Assembly (NCBI GenBank): GCA_023423975.1
Contig: JAFAEO010000073.1
Coordinates: 481,535-545,534 of the forward strand
Direction of reading: 5' to 3'
DNA: 64,000 nucleotides
Source: Pseudomonadota bacterium
Lineage (GTDB): Bacteria > Pseudomonadota > Gammaproteobacteria > Burkholderiales > Burkholderiaceae_B
Shown piece by piece: positions 51,297 through 60,245 of this stretch. The translations under genes were made by a program, and so were the position numbers. Under the pieces are notes generated by a model, which saw nothing but the letters and a program-made list of their open reading frames with translations, was not told the origin of the DNA and searched no databases. Positions within the stretch are counted from its first letter, which is position 1. Every line of letters begins with the position of its first letter.

Positions 51297-53360
51297 CTAC
51301 CCTTTTTTCTGCAGCATCTCTTTGAGCCGGACCAGCCGTTCCTTGGGCGTCATGCCGCTGAACGGATCCACCACTGTTTTGACACCGCTCTCCAGACCCA
51401 TTTCACCGATAAACCGCGAGGGCTCGCGAATCAGATCCTCGCGGGCCTTGCGACGCTTCTTGCACCAGGTCAATGTCAGATGAAATTGCGCTCGGGTAAT
51501 GCCCACATACATAAGACGACGCTCTTCCTGGATGCGCACTTCCAGCGCCTCGGCGTCCTTGTTCGCATCGCCATATTCGTCGTCTTTGCCAAAATGGGGT
51601 AATAACCCTTCCTCTACACCAACCATATGCACATAGGGATATTCCAAACCCTTGGAGGCATGGATGGTCGTCAGCCGCACGGCATCGGGGTCTTCGTCGT
51701 CTTCGCTGCGCTCCAGCATGGTGATCAGGGCAATATGCTGAACCAGCTGCGCAAGCGTCAAACCGTCTTCCTGTGCCTTGCGCTTGAGCCAGTTGGTCAA
51801 TTCAAGTACGTTCTGCCAGCGCGATTGTGCCGCACGCTCTTCCTGGGTGTCATATAAATAGCGCTCGTAATCGATGTATTTCATCAATTCGTCCAGCAGC
51901 TCGGTTGCGCCTTCGGCCGGTGTGGCCGCACCCCCATCTGTCCTGCCGCGTCCGGAACGCCATTGGATTTTTCGGATGAAATCAACAAAAACCTTCAGAG
52001 GCTCAAGCTGGCGCGGCGCAATTCTCGTTGCGGCCAGTTCATCATGAACGGCATCGAACAGTGAACAATTAAGCTGCGTGGCCGTATCCCCCAGCGCCGT
52101 CAGGCTGGCCTGTCCCACGCCACGCTTGGGCGTGGTCACCGCCCGGATGAACGCAGGATCATCTTCTTCGTTGGCAACAATGCGCAGGTAGGCAATGATA
52201 TCGCGAACCTCGGCCTTGTCGAAAAAGCTTTGGCCGCCGGCGATCACGTAAGGAATCCGCAACTCCCGGAATGTCTGCTCAAACAGGCGACCCTGATGGT
52301 TACCACGGTATAGCACCGCGTAGTCTTTCCAGCGGGCGTTGCGCTCGAAACGAGACGCCGAGATACGCATGCCCACCGATTCGGCCTCGGCCTCTTCATT
52401 GTCCATGACCACCACCTGAATGGGCTCACCCTGCCCCAGCGTAGACCAGAGTTTTTTACCGAACAGATTGGGATTGCGACTGATCACCTGATTGGCTGCA
52501 TCCAGCACGGTCGCGACCGAACGATAATTCTGCTCCAGCTTGATAATGCGCAACGCAGGGTAATCCTGGGGCAGCTTGGCCAGATTCTCAATGGTGGCGC
52601 CACGCCAGGCATAAATGGCCTGATCATCGTCGCCCACCGCCGTAAACATGTCGCGTAGCCCGGTCAGAGATCGCACCCACTGGTATTGGCAGACGTTGGT
52701 GTCCTGGTATTCATCCAGCAGCATATAGCGACAGCGCCGCTGCCAGCGCTCGCGCACCTCAGCGTTGGTGCTCATCAGCGTGGCCGGCATGACAATCAGA
52801 TCGTCAAAATCCACCGACTGATACGCGCGCAAGGTTGCATCGTAACTGCGGTATACGCGAGCAGCGTCCATTTCGTCAGGGGTCTGGGCGATTTTTTCGG
52901 AATCGTCAGGCGTAATCAGTGCGTTTTTCCATAGTGATATCTGCTGCTGTACGCTGCGCAACCGACCCTTGTCGGTGGTGGCCAGCAACTCCTGAATGAC
53001 GCCCATCGCATCGGTGGAGTCCAGGATGGAAAAGCCGGGTTTCAACCCCGCCAGCACCGCCTCTTCTCGCAAAAAGCGCACGCCCAGCGCATGAAATGTG
53101 CTGATCGTCAGCCCTTTGAGGCGTTTTTTTTCCACGCTTTGCTGAATGCGCTCAGCCATTTCACGCGCCGCCTTGTTGGTAAACGTCAGAGCTATGATGC
53201 CGCGGGCATCATAGCCGCATTCATTGATCAGATAGGCAATTTTCTGGGTGATGACACGGGTCTTGCCGCTGCCTGCGCCGGCCAGCACCAGGCATGGTCC
53301 GTTCAGGTACAGCACCGCCTCACGCTGCGCGGGGTTCATCGATTGCAGTGCATTGCTCAT
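51297..53360 (-). CDS. rep: ATP-dependent DNA helicase Rep (UvrD/Rep family)
   Basis: A 687-residue superfamily-1 3'-5' helicase. NPAQREAVLYLNGPCLVLAG then AGSGKTRVI is the Q-motif and Walker A; LLDEYQDTN and VGDDDQAIYAWRGA are motifs II and III; TIHASKGLEYPYV and YVGITRAQ are motifs V and VI. Length is close to Rep of E. coli rather than UvrD, and it ends soon after the core without the UvrD tail. Rep clears proteins ahead of the replication fork. It lies 3 bases after the priA stop, so the two replication-restart genes form one operon. Confidence 0.94.
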   Translation of the reverse strand: MSNALQSMNPAQREAVLYLNGPCLVLAGAGSGKTRVITQKIAYLINECGYDARGIIALTFTNKAAREMAERIQQSVEKKRLKGLTISTFHALGVRFLREEAVLAGLKPGFSILDSTDAMGVIQELLATTDKGRLRSVQQQISLWKNALITPDDSEKIAQTPDEMDAARVYRSYDATLRAYQSVDFDDLIVMPATLMSTNAEVRERWQRRCRYMLLDEYQDTNVCQYQWVRSLTGLRDMFTAVGDDDQAIYAWRGATIENLAKLPQDYPALRIIKLEQNYRSVATVLDAANQVISRNPNLFGKKLWSTLGQGEPIQVVVMDNEEAEAESVGMRISASRFERNARWKDYAVLYRGNHQGRLFEQTFRELRIPYVIAGGQSFFDKAEVRDIIAYLRIVANEEDDPAFIRAVTTPKRGVGQASLTALGDTATQLNCSLFDAVHDELAATRIAPRQLEPLKVFVDFIRKIQWRSGRGRTDGGAATPAEGATELLDELMKYIDYERYLYDTQEERAAQSRWQNVLELTNWLKRKAQEDGLTLAQLVQHIALITMLERSEDDEDPDAVRLTTIHASKGLEYPYVHMVGVEEGLLPHFGKDDEYGDANKDAEALEVRIQEERRLMYVGITRAQFHLTLTWCKKRRKAREDLIREPSRFIGEMGLESGVKTVVDPFSGMTPKERLVRLKEMLQKKG

Positions 53361-53363
53361 TAT

Positions 53364-55415
53364 CTAGATTTCCAGTGGGTCTACTTCGATGAAATAACGC
53401 ATGCGCTGCTTTTGTCCGATCGTTTGGACCTGTGGCAGCCACTGCTGCAGAAAACGCTGCAGTGCTGGCCTGGATGCTGACTCGACCAGCAACTGTGCCC
53501 GCTCAACATGGGCGACGCGCAGAATCCGCAAGGGGACAGGATCGTAGAGGCACACAGCCTCGGGCTCACCGTCACCAGAGAGGACTAAAGCAGCGCACTC
53601 CCGGATGTCCTTTAGAAAGCCCAGCGCCAATTGCACGCTTTTGGCTTCGGCGGTGATCAGGGCCTGAAAGGTAAAGGGCGGCAGGCCCGTATCCTGGCGC
53701 TCAGCCAGCAAGTCGTCGGCAAAGGCAGGGAAGTCGTTGTTAAGCAGTGTCTGGTAGACCGTATGATCGGGATAGCCGGTTTGAATCAGCACCTGCCCCC
53801 CTTCTGTATGGCGCCCTGCCCGACCGGCTACCTGCAGCAATTGGGCAAACAGACGCTCGGGGGCGCGGAAATCGGCGGAAAACAGCATGGAATCTGCATT
53901 GAGCACCGCAACCAGACCAAGACGCTTGAAGTCATGCCCCTTTGCCACCATTTGCGTGCCTACCAGAATATCGATATTGCCGGTATGCACTTCATCGAAC
54001 AGCCTCAGGGCACTACCCTTCAGGCGCGTACTGTCTGCATCAATGCGCTGGATGCGTGCTGCGGGGAACGCCTCCTGCAGAAACTCTTCAACCCGTTGGG
54101 TGCCGCGTCCCAGCGGCTGCAGATCCTGGTTGCCGCAATCGGGGCAGATGGACGGAACCCGACTATGGAAACCACAATGGTGACATTGCAATTGATAGCC
54201 GCTGCCCGGGGTGCGATGCAAGACCGTATGCACGGAACAGCGCGGGCACTGACTGACCCAGCCGCAAGCAGCACAATGCATGACAGGGGCGTAGCCCCGA
54301 CGATTCAGGAACACCATGGACTGTTCGCCGCGCTCAAGTCGGGTGCGGATGGCCTCCAGCACGCTTGGCTCAAACCCCTGATTAAGTTTAGCCTTCCGGG
54401 TATCCACAAGACGGATGTCAGGAAGAAAACGGGTTTTGGCGCGCTGCTCCAGGCTCAGCCGGGTATAGCGGCCACTGAGTGCGTGATGCCAGGTCTCCAG
54501 CGAGGGCGTAGCCGATCCCAGTATCAGCGGAATACCGGCATGATGTGCACGCCACACGGCCAGATCGCGCGCCGAATATCGCAAGCCCTCTTGCTGCTTG
54601 TATGAAGCATCATGTTCCTCATCGACAATAATCAGGCCGGGATTGTCCAGCGGCGCAAAAATCGCCATGCGGGTGCCCAGCAGCACCTTGAGTTTGCCGC
54701 GCTGGGCGTCTGCCCAGGCCTTCAGACGCTCGCCGTCGGCCAGCCCGCTGTGAAACACGGCGATTTCCTCGGGGGCCACGATATCTGCAAAGCGCGCCCG
54801 CACAGCCGTCTCCAGCTGTGGCGTCAGGTTAATTTCCGGCACCAGCATCAATATTTGCTGGCCCCGCTCCAGGAAGGTAAGCGCCGCGTGCAGATACACT
54901 TCTGTTTTACCGCTTCCAGTCACGCCATGCAGCAGATAGGGACAATAGCCGTCTGACTGGCATATTTGCTGCACAGCATGTTGCTGCTGGGCATTCAATA
55001 CGATTGGAGAGGCCAGCGCCGGAGCGACCGCGCTGCGTTTTTTACGATCGGCTCGGGCTACCGGGCCGCCGGCAGATCGTTTGCCCAGATAGGCGGTCGG
55101 TTTTCTCAATCCGTTGGGCAATACCGGCAGAATGACCTCACCCAATGATCGCTGATAATAACGCGATGCAAAATGGGCCAGGGCCAGCCAGGAATCAGAG
55201 AACGCGGGAAGATCATCCAGCACCAGTTCCACATCGCGGATCTGCTCCGGATCAAGCGCGGGCGTCGACAACAATTCGATAACCACGCCGATAAGCTGTC
55301 GCGAGCCAAAAGGCACAATGACGCGCTGTCCTATTTGCACCGGATGCTCGCATCGATAGTCGAATGCCTCCTGTCGGGGAATATCCAACACGACACGGAC
55401 CCAGCTGACTTGCAC
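53364..55415 (-). CDS. priA: Primosomal protein N', replication restart helicase PriA
   Basis: A 683-residue helicase that reloads the replisome at stalled forks. The N-terminal 3'-DNA-binding domain (WVRVVLDIPRQEAFDYRC) precedes Walker A GVTGSGKTEVYL, motif II IIVDEEHDASYKQ and the zinc clusters CAACGWVSQCPRC and CHHCGF...CPDCG; motif VI reads QVAGRAGRHTEGGQV. Eight cysteines for two zinc ions are visible. Co-transcribed with rep. The AT-rich 347 bases upstream separate it from hemE. Confidence 0.96.
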   Translation of the reverse strand: MQVSWVRVVLDIPRQEAFDYRCEHPVQIGQRVIVPFGSRQLIGVVIELLSTPALDPEQIRDVELVLDDLPAFSDSWLALAHFASRYYQRSLGEVILPVLPNGLRKPTAYLGKRSAGGPVARADRKKRSAVAPALASPIVLNAQQQHAVQQICQSDGYCPYLLHGVTGSGKTEVYLHAALTFLERGQQILMLVPEINLTPQLETAVRARFADIVAPEEIAVFHSGLADGERLKAWADAQRGKLKVLLGTRMAIFAPLDNPGLIIVDEEHDASYKQQEGLRYSARDLAVWRAHHAGIPLILGSATPSLETWHHALSGRYTRLSLEQRAKTRFLPDIRLVDTRKAKLNQGFEPSVLEAIRTRLERGEQSMVFLNRRGYAPVMHCAACGWVSQCPRCSVHTVLHRTPGSGYQLQCHHCGFHSRVPSICPDCGNQDLQPLGRGTQRVEEFLQEAFPAARIQRIDADSTRLKGSALRLFDEVHTGNIDILVGTQMVAKGHDFKRLGLVAVLNADSMLFSADFRAPERLFAQLLQVAGRAGRHTEGGQVLIQTGYPDHTVYQTLLNNDFPAFADDLLAERQDTGLPPFTFQALITAEAKSVQLALGFLKDIRECAALVLSGDGEPEAVCLYDPVPLRILRVAHVERAQLLVESASRPALQRFLQQWLPQVQTIGQKQRMRYFIEVDPLEI

Positions 55416-55761
55416 GCTTAATTCCTGAAAAATGTGAAGACAGATGGCAGTAAAGCCATCTGTTTGAGTATTACCTTTAAGTTACATATCCATGTCAACA
55501 CTTAAAGTGGTTTCGCAAATTTCAGCGTTAAAGCATCTGCCTGAAACCACTTATTAAATATATGGCGTCGCCTGTGGATAACTTTGGGGAAAACTATATT
55601 ACAAAAAAACTATTGAAATGAATTGAAGGATCAAATATTTTTCATACCGGAAACTTCATAAACTAATTTCTTAAATTTCAATAACTTAAAACACAAGTTC
55701 ATTGTGTTACAACCGTTTGTCCAAAAACAACAGCTGCTTGACATCTGTGTACAACTTGACG
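55416..55761. other. AT-rich intergenic region with a DnaA box
   Basis: About 345 bases between priA and hemE, much more AT-rich than the surroundings. It holds a perfect DnaA box (listed separately) and must contain the promoter of the priA-rep operon. CTTGACGTCAAG, a 12-base palindrome, overlaps the hemE stop at 55755-55766. Confidence 0.5.
55573..55581 (-). promoter_or_regulatory. DnaA box
   Basis: TGTGGATAA on the forward strand is the exact reverse complement of the consensus TTATCCACA. It stands alone in an AT-rich region in front of priA, so a role in regulating the priA-rep operon by DnaA is more likely than origin function. Confidence 0.5.
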
Positions 55762-56835
55762 TCAAGCGTGTTTGCTTGCGCTATAACTGTGCACCTCATC
55801 GACAAGGATCGACACATTTTGGGGCGGTGTAAATTGTGAGATTCCATGACCAAGATTGAAGACATGACCGCCATTTGTTACCGGTCCGAAGTCTTCAATG
55901 ACGCGACGCACTTCCTGACGAATGCCGTCTTCTGTTCCAAACAGCGCCATGGGATCGATATTACCTTGCAATGCAACACGGTCTCCCACCCGCTCGCGCG
56001 CCTGCTTCAGGTTGACGGTCCAGTCAAGCCCGACCGCATCGCAGCCACTGTTGACGATATCTTCCAGCCACAAGCCGCCGCCCTTGGTAAACGAAATAAC
56101 CGGCACTGTTACACCATCATGATTGCGTTCCAGCTGACTGATTACCTTGGTAATGTATGCAAGCGAAAACTGCTGATACAGGCCATCGGCCAATACGCCG
56201 CCCCAGCTGTCAAAAATCATGACGGCCTGGGCCCCTGCGCGGATTTGCTCATTCAGATACTGTGCCGTGGCCTGTGCGGTAACTTCCAGAATACGATGCA
56301 GCATTGCAGGCTGCGCATACATCATGGTTTTGATTTGACGATAATCTGACGAACCTCGTCCTTCTACCATATAACAGGTCACTGTCCATGGGCTGCCGGC
56401 AAAGCCGATCAGGGGCACGCGACCATTGAGCGACTGGCGGATCTGGCTGACGGCATCGAACACGTAACGCAACTGATTCATATCGGGAATGGCAAGCTGC
56501 TCAACATCCTGTTGCGTGCGCACGGGGCGGGCAAACTGAGGGCCTTCACCGGCCACAAAATTCAGTCCGAGACCCATGGCGTCGGGCAACATGAGAATAT
56601 CGGAAAATAGAATGGCCGCATCCAGGGGGAACCGATCCAGCGGTTGCAAAGTGACCTCTGTGGCGAAATCCGGATTTTTGGCCAGCCCCAGAAAAGACCC
56701 CGCCCGGGAGCGGGTTTCGTTATATTCGGTCAGGTATCGCCCAGCCTGACGCATCAACCATACAGGCGTATAGGGGACATGCTGGCGCTGCAGTGCGCGC
56801 AGGAAAACATCGTTCTGCAAAACCGGGAAAGCCAT
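55762..56835 (-). CDS. hemE: Uroporphyrinogen decarboxylase
   Basis: A 357-residue cytoplasmic enzyme that removes four carboxyl groups from uroporphyrinogen III in haem synthesis. The signature PVWLMRQAGRYLTEYN carries the conserved arginines (Arg29 and Arg33) and the catalytic aspartate is in LFSDILMLPDAMG; the second family block is GFAGSPWTVTCYMVEGRGS. Length equals that of typical HemE. The gene order atpDC...hemE-priA resembles other Alcaligenaceae. It is preceded by 125 bases to the atypical regulator gene. Confidence 0.96.
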   Translation of the reverse strand: MAFPVLQNDVFLRALQRQHVPYTPVWLMRQAGRYLTEYNETRSRAGSFLGLAKNPDFATEVTLQPLDRFPLDAAILFSDILMLPDAMGLGLNFVAGEGPQFARPVRTQQDVEQLAIPDMNQLRYVFDAVSQIRQSLNGRVPLIGFAGSPWTVTCYMVEGRGSSDYRQIKTMMYAQPAMLHRILEVTAQATAQYLNEQIRAGAQAVMIFDSWGGVLADGLYQQFSLAYITKVISQLERNHDGVTVPVISFTKGGGLWLEDIVNSGCDAVGLDWTVNLKQARERVGDRVALQGNIDPMALFGTEDGIRQEVRRVIEDFGPVTNGGHVFNLGHGISQFTPPQNVSILVDEVHSYSASKHA

Positions 56836-56960
56836 CGGGTACCTTTAATATCTATAAATCTATGATTTTCTTACCGGACAGATTGTATCGTACCTGGTGT
56901 AAGAATGGCCGCCGACGGTCGTCCCGCCATGAACGGGTTGCCGTCAGACACCAAGGGAGC

Positions 56961-57986
56961 TCAGAAACCATTGTCGCGAAACGGCTCTGCACTGATTTGG
57001 TGTTTGCGCATGAGCGCCCAGAACGCCCGACGATGTTTATGGGAATTGCGGGCGGCCAAGGCGATATTTCCCTTGCTGCGTGCCAGTGCATGGCTAAGAT
57101 AGGTGCGTTCAAACTGCGCAACGACGACTGACTTCAGTTGCTGGAAGCCTTCAGGAAATTGCGCTATTTCCTGACAGCAGACCTTGGGCACGCTCAGGTG
57201 TGCCGGATGGGCGCCGGTCAGCTTGCTTCCCTGAGGCACGGCACCACCGACTCCGCGCAAAAGCGAAACTGGAGACAGAATACGCTCAGCACTTGGCTTG
57301 ACGCCCAGCATAGCAGCAGGCATACGCCCCGAAGATCGCCTGAACGCAGGCAATAAGGGCAAACCCAGTGCTTCAGTGGTAAGCTGAGGTGAGCCCGATG
57401 GAGCGCAAGCGTAGCCAGTCTGGTGCGAAATCGCCGTATCGTGAACTGCATACTGCTTTGTATTGACACTGTCGCCCAGCAGTGAAGGAACACGAGCCTG
57501 GACATGACGTAGTTCATGCAGGGCACGCAGGAGCCTGACGCGGATTTCTTCCGGCTCGCATGGCCATAAGGCAAAATCAACGACACCGAGTTCGAGCAGA
57601 TCAATCAACCCTATGGGACGCAGCGACAGCCCCAGTACAAATATAGGGCGATGCTGTTCGATACGGGTTTGCTGCAACAATAAGCGCGTCCAGACCAGCG
57701 AGGTTGACGAAACGGGCAGACAGATGGCGTCAAAATGACGCAAGGAGTAGGTCATGTCCTGCAGCAGCGAGACTGACGGGAACGCGCCATGCTCGACACC
57801 CGAAGAGGGTTCTACCACACTGAAATGCAAACGACCCGTGTGCAAACGGTCGTGTTTTAGCAGCGTTTTTGCCAGCGGCTCGCAGCCGGGAATACTGATA
57901 AGGGCGCAGTCCAGTCGTTCTTTCACCTTGAGACCTTTTCCATGTAACAAAACGTACAGGATAAATCGGCTCCTTGTGAGCGACAA
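56961..57986 (-). CDS. Atypical receiver-like regulator with Fis-type HTH
   Basis: A protein of up to 341 residues. Residues about 25-160 follow the fold pattern of a response-regulator receiver, for example PIFVLGLSLRPIGLIDLLEL then GVVDFALWPCEPEEIRVRL, but the phosphoacceptor aspartate is missing (HFDAICLPVSST) and the switch lysine of the usual KP is Trp141. A variable linker leads to a C-terminal Fis-type HTH (about 290-335, SHALARSKGNIALAARNSHK). A GTG at 57923 with GAAAAGG upstream is an alternative start. It lies divergent from the small protein gene at 58157. It probably binds DNA without phosphorylation; targets unknown. Confidence 0.8.
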   Translation of the reverse strand: MSLTRSRFILYVLLHGKGLKVKERLDCALISIPGCEPLAKTLLKHDRLHTGRLHFSVVEPSSGVEHGAFPSVSLLQDMTYSLRHFDAICLPVSSTSLVWTRLLLQQTRIEQHRPIFVLGLSLRPIGLIDLLELGVVDFALWPCEPEEIRVRLLRALHELRHVQARVPSLLGDSVNTKQYAVHDTAISHQTGYACAPSGSPQLTTEALGLPLLPAFRRSSGRMPAAMLGVKPSAERILSPVSLLRGVGGAVPQGSKLTGAHPAHLSVPKVCCQEIAQFPEGFQQLKSVVVAQFERTYLSHALARSKGNIALAARNSHKHRRAFWALMRKHQISAEPFRDNGF

Positions 57987-58084
57987 TTCGCATTTGTCAC
58001 ACTAGGGCAATTACTGTTAAGTGACTGTTTTTGCTGAAAAAACAACGAAATTGTTGCACTGCATAACATAAAGGTCATATACCC

Positions 58085-58113
58085 TTGCTTATTCCTAGGG
58101 TTAACCCTATAAT
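58085..58113 (+). promoter_or_regulatory. Strong sigma-70 promoter with palindromic operator in the spacer
   Basis: TTGCTT (58085-58090), a 17-base spacer and TATAAT (58108-58113) make a near-consensus promoter. TAGGGTTAACCCTA at 58096-58109 is a perfect 14-base palindrome filling the spacer and touching the -10 box, so a bound protein would control polymerase directly. It drives the 80-residue gene at 58157. Confidence 0.8.
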
Positions 58114-58156
58114 GGTTTATACCTAGTTTTTACAGTCAATTAAGGAGCCCAACACC

Positions 58157-58399
58157 ATGAACATTTCTATGAAAAACGCCCTTGCAATGAGCGATGCCCC
58201 GGAACTTGCTTTCAGCGACTCAATGGAGCGTGAATTGATCCACAATGCAATCAACGAAGAGCGCGCACTGAGCCTGACCGCGCTGATCAAAGCCATCGCG
58301 ACCTCTGTAGGCGCTGCCTGCATCATGATGTATGACATGATCAAGGAAACAGAAAAAGCGATTGACGACACCGATTCCGAAGGCGGTTTCAGCTGGTAA
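58157..58399 (+). CDS. Small protein of unknown function
   Basis: An 80-residue protein with AAGGAG eight bases before its ATG and a strong promoter 45 bases upstream, so it is surely expressed. Residues 1-40 are acidic and helical (ELAFSDSMERELIHNAINEE); 41-63 form a hydrophobic or amphipathic segment (LTALIKAIATSVGAACIMMY); the tail is very acidic (ETEKAIDDTDSEGGF). One cysteine, no signal peptide. I recognise no family. Divergent position next to the receiver/Fis regulator suggests a regulatory link. Codon use looks normal. Confidence 0.8.
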   Translation: MNISMKNALAMSDAPELAFSDSMERELIHNAINEERALSLTALIKAIATSVGAACIMMYDMIKETEKAIDDTDSEGGFSW

Positions 58400-59127
58400 T
58401 GAGCTGACTGTTCCTGCGGCAACAAACGCGGGTACACGAAATCGAAGTGCAGTAATGAATGTGGCGGACATGATCGTACGCCAAACGGGTGATTGACTGA
58501 CGGCGCATCTGCCTGCAATTGAACCCACAGCGGCCAAACAGCCGTTGTGATGCAGGCGGATGACATGCCGGTTTGACAACCTGACCCGTACAGATGAGGA
58601 TAAGGGGCATAAGCGCCTCCATATTTCAAGAAAATTACCCATCTGAATCTATTTCCAGTGGCATAGGCCTGCAACAGGCAAGCAGCAGAGAAGTCGCTGC
58701 AGCTCCCCAGCCTTTTACCGTCCCTGTTTACATGAAAAGACGGACATCGTATGGCTGTTTTGCGCCAAATGTCACATTGCTAGCGGCAACGCCGACCAGC
58801 CAATAACAATAAATAAAAATATTAACTACCGCGCGCACGCTCCTGCCGAAAGATTATTTACAGTCAGGGGCGCAACACAATAATCTGCCCAAGCCGATCG
58901 GCCTGCGTCTATTGCGGTTGTGTTAATCGCGATTCGCTTTGGCTTTCCGGGCGATGATTCTCCCTCACCGGCGACAGTCGTGTGCTGGCAAGAACCCGGA
59001 TGAATTTAATGAACGCAGTGATGCGCGCAACATAATGAAAAACGGCAACAGGTGCCTGCACCCCTGCTGCCGTTTCTGTTATGTGCTGACACGAAAAGTC
59101 CTGGTATACGCGCCATCTGCAGTTCAG
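58400..59127. other. Long non-coding stretch
   Basis: About 730 bases between the small protein gene and the stop of a Bug receptor gene. Apart from the terminator at 59036-59075 I see no gene: open frames of 60-180 codons in it lack ribosome sites or family motifs. Confidence 0.5.
59036..59075 (-). terminator. Terminator of the Bug receptor gene
   Basis: On the reverse strand AAACGGCA and TGCCGTTT enclose an imperfect CAGG/CCTG inner stem, followed by a T-run (AAAAA on the forward strand at 59036-59040). It lies about 55 bases after the receptor stop. Confidence 0.8.
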
Positions 59128-60123
59128 TTATTCAATTGAAATATTGCCCTTGCGAATAACCTCGCCCCAGGTCTTGGTTTCATCAGAGACGAATTTTGCA
59201 AACTCTTCAGGCGTATTCTTTTCTGCTGTCGCGCCCAGGCCTTCAAGCTGCTTGATCACCTCAGGCTTGGCCAGGATTTTTTCCACGGTTGCGTTGATTT
59301 TATCGATGATAGGTTTAGGCGTACCTTTAGGCGCGACCAGACCAAACCATGAAGACACGTTAAACTGCGGATAACCAGACTCCTTCAGGGTCGGCACGTC
59401 AGGGAATGCTTCTGAGCGCTTATCTGTTGTCACGGCAAAAGGCTTGATCTTGCCTGCCTTGATTTGCGGTACGGCAGCTGGCATATTCTCGAATACAACG
59501 TCGGTCTGGCCACCGACCAGAGCCGTCATGGACGGGCCGCTGCCACTGAACGGAATGTGCAGCATGTCGATATCGGCCTGTTGTTTGAACAGCTCACCGG
59601 CCAGATGAATGGAGGTGCCTGCGCCCGAAGAACCATAGTTGACCTTGCCAGGATTGGCCTTGGCGTAGTCGACGAATTCTTTCAGATTGTTATAGGGCGT
59701 ATTTTTGCTGGCGACCAGGATATTAGGCACTTTGGCAACCAGAACGATGGGCTCGATATCCTTTTCGATATTGAACCGGGCATTTTTGTACAGCGTCTGG
59801 TTGATCGTGGTGGTAACCGCCATCATCATGAGGCTATAGCCGTCCGGTTTCCTGCGCAGCAATTGGTCAGTCGCAATATTGCTACCGGCGCCCAGTTTGT
59901 TCTCGACCACGAAGCTCTCGCCAAGTTCTTCGCCCAGGCCCTTGGCTACGATGCGGGCCAGAACGTCAGTCGTGCCGCCGGCAGCGAAGCCGACCAGCAC
60001 CGTCACCGGTTTTGATGGATATGCTTCTTCCTGCGCAAACGCGGTATTTACTGCAGCCAGCAATCCCAAGCCAGCCGCGATCGAAAAAGCGCGCGGGAAA
60101 AAACCTTTCGGAGTCAAATTCAT
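59128..60123 (-). CDS. Bug/TctC-family periplasmic solute receptor (near TPP enzyme)
   Basis: A 331-residue receptor. The signal peptide ends near NTAFA-QEEAYP (residue 30); the core has KPVTVLVGFAAGGTTDVLAR, ENKLGAGSNIATDQLLRR and VNYGSSGAGTSIHLAGELF. Unlike the two other Bug genes in the window it is not in an operon with enzymes, but it is divergent from a thiamine-diphosphate enzyme gene, with 122 bases between starts, which suggests a shared substrate such as a 2-keto acid. Confidence 0.94.
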   Translation of the reverse strand: MNLTPKGFFPRAFSIAAGLGLLAAVNTAFAQEEAYPSKPVTVLVGFAAGGTTDVLARIVAKGLGEELGESFVVENKLGAGSNIATDQLLRRKPDGYSLMMMAVTTTINQTLYKNARFNIEKDIEPIVLVAKVPNILVASKNTPYNNLKEFVDYAKANPGKVNYGSSGAGTSIHLAGELFKQQADIDMLHIPFSGSGPSMTALVGGQTDVVFENMPAAVPQIKAGKIKPFAVTTDKRSEAFPDVPTLKESGYPQFNVSSWFGLVAPKGTPKPIIDKINATVEKILAKPEVIKQLEGLGATAEKNTPEEFAKFVSDETKTWGEVIRKGNISIE

Positions 60124-60245
60124 ATTCTATATCGCCTATACTTTACAATAATAATGTTGTCTGTGATTGTGCGTGCGACACAAGCGACACACGGATTTGG
60201 AATCATGGACAGCATTCCTTTCACAACTGAAATTATAGAACACTC

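Noticed and set aside
53631..54605. Forward open frame of 324 codons
   Set aside because: Antisense to priA, whose motifs are complete.
55416..55761. Chromosomal replication origin beside hemE
   Set aside because: Only one DnaA box was found and dnaA, mnmG and parAB are absent from the window; betaproteobacterial origins usually lie by those genes.
58123..58674. Reverse open frame of 183 codons
   Set aside because: Overlaps the small protein gene, which has a strong promoter and ribosome site; the reverse product shows no motif.
58594..58806. Forward open frame of 70 codons in the 730-base gap
   Set aside because: No ribosome site, no promoter, and Ser/Ala-rich random-looking product.
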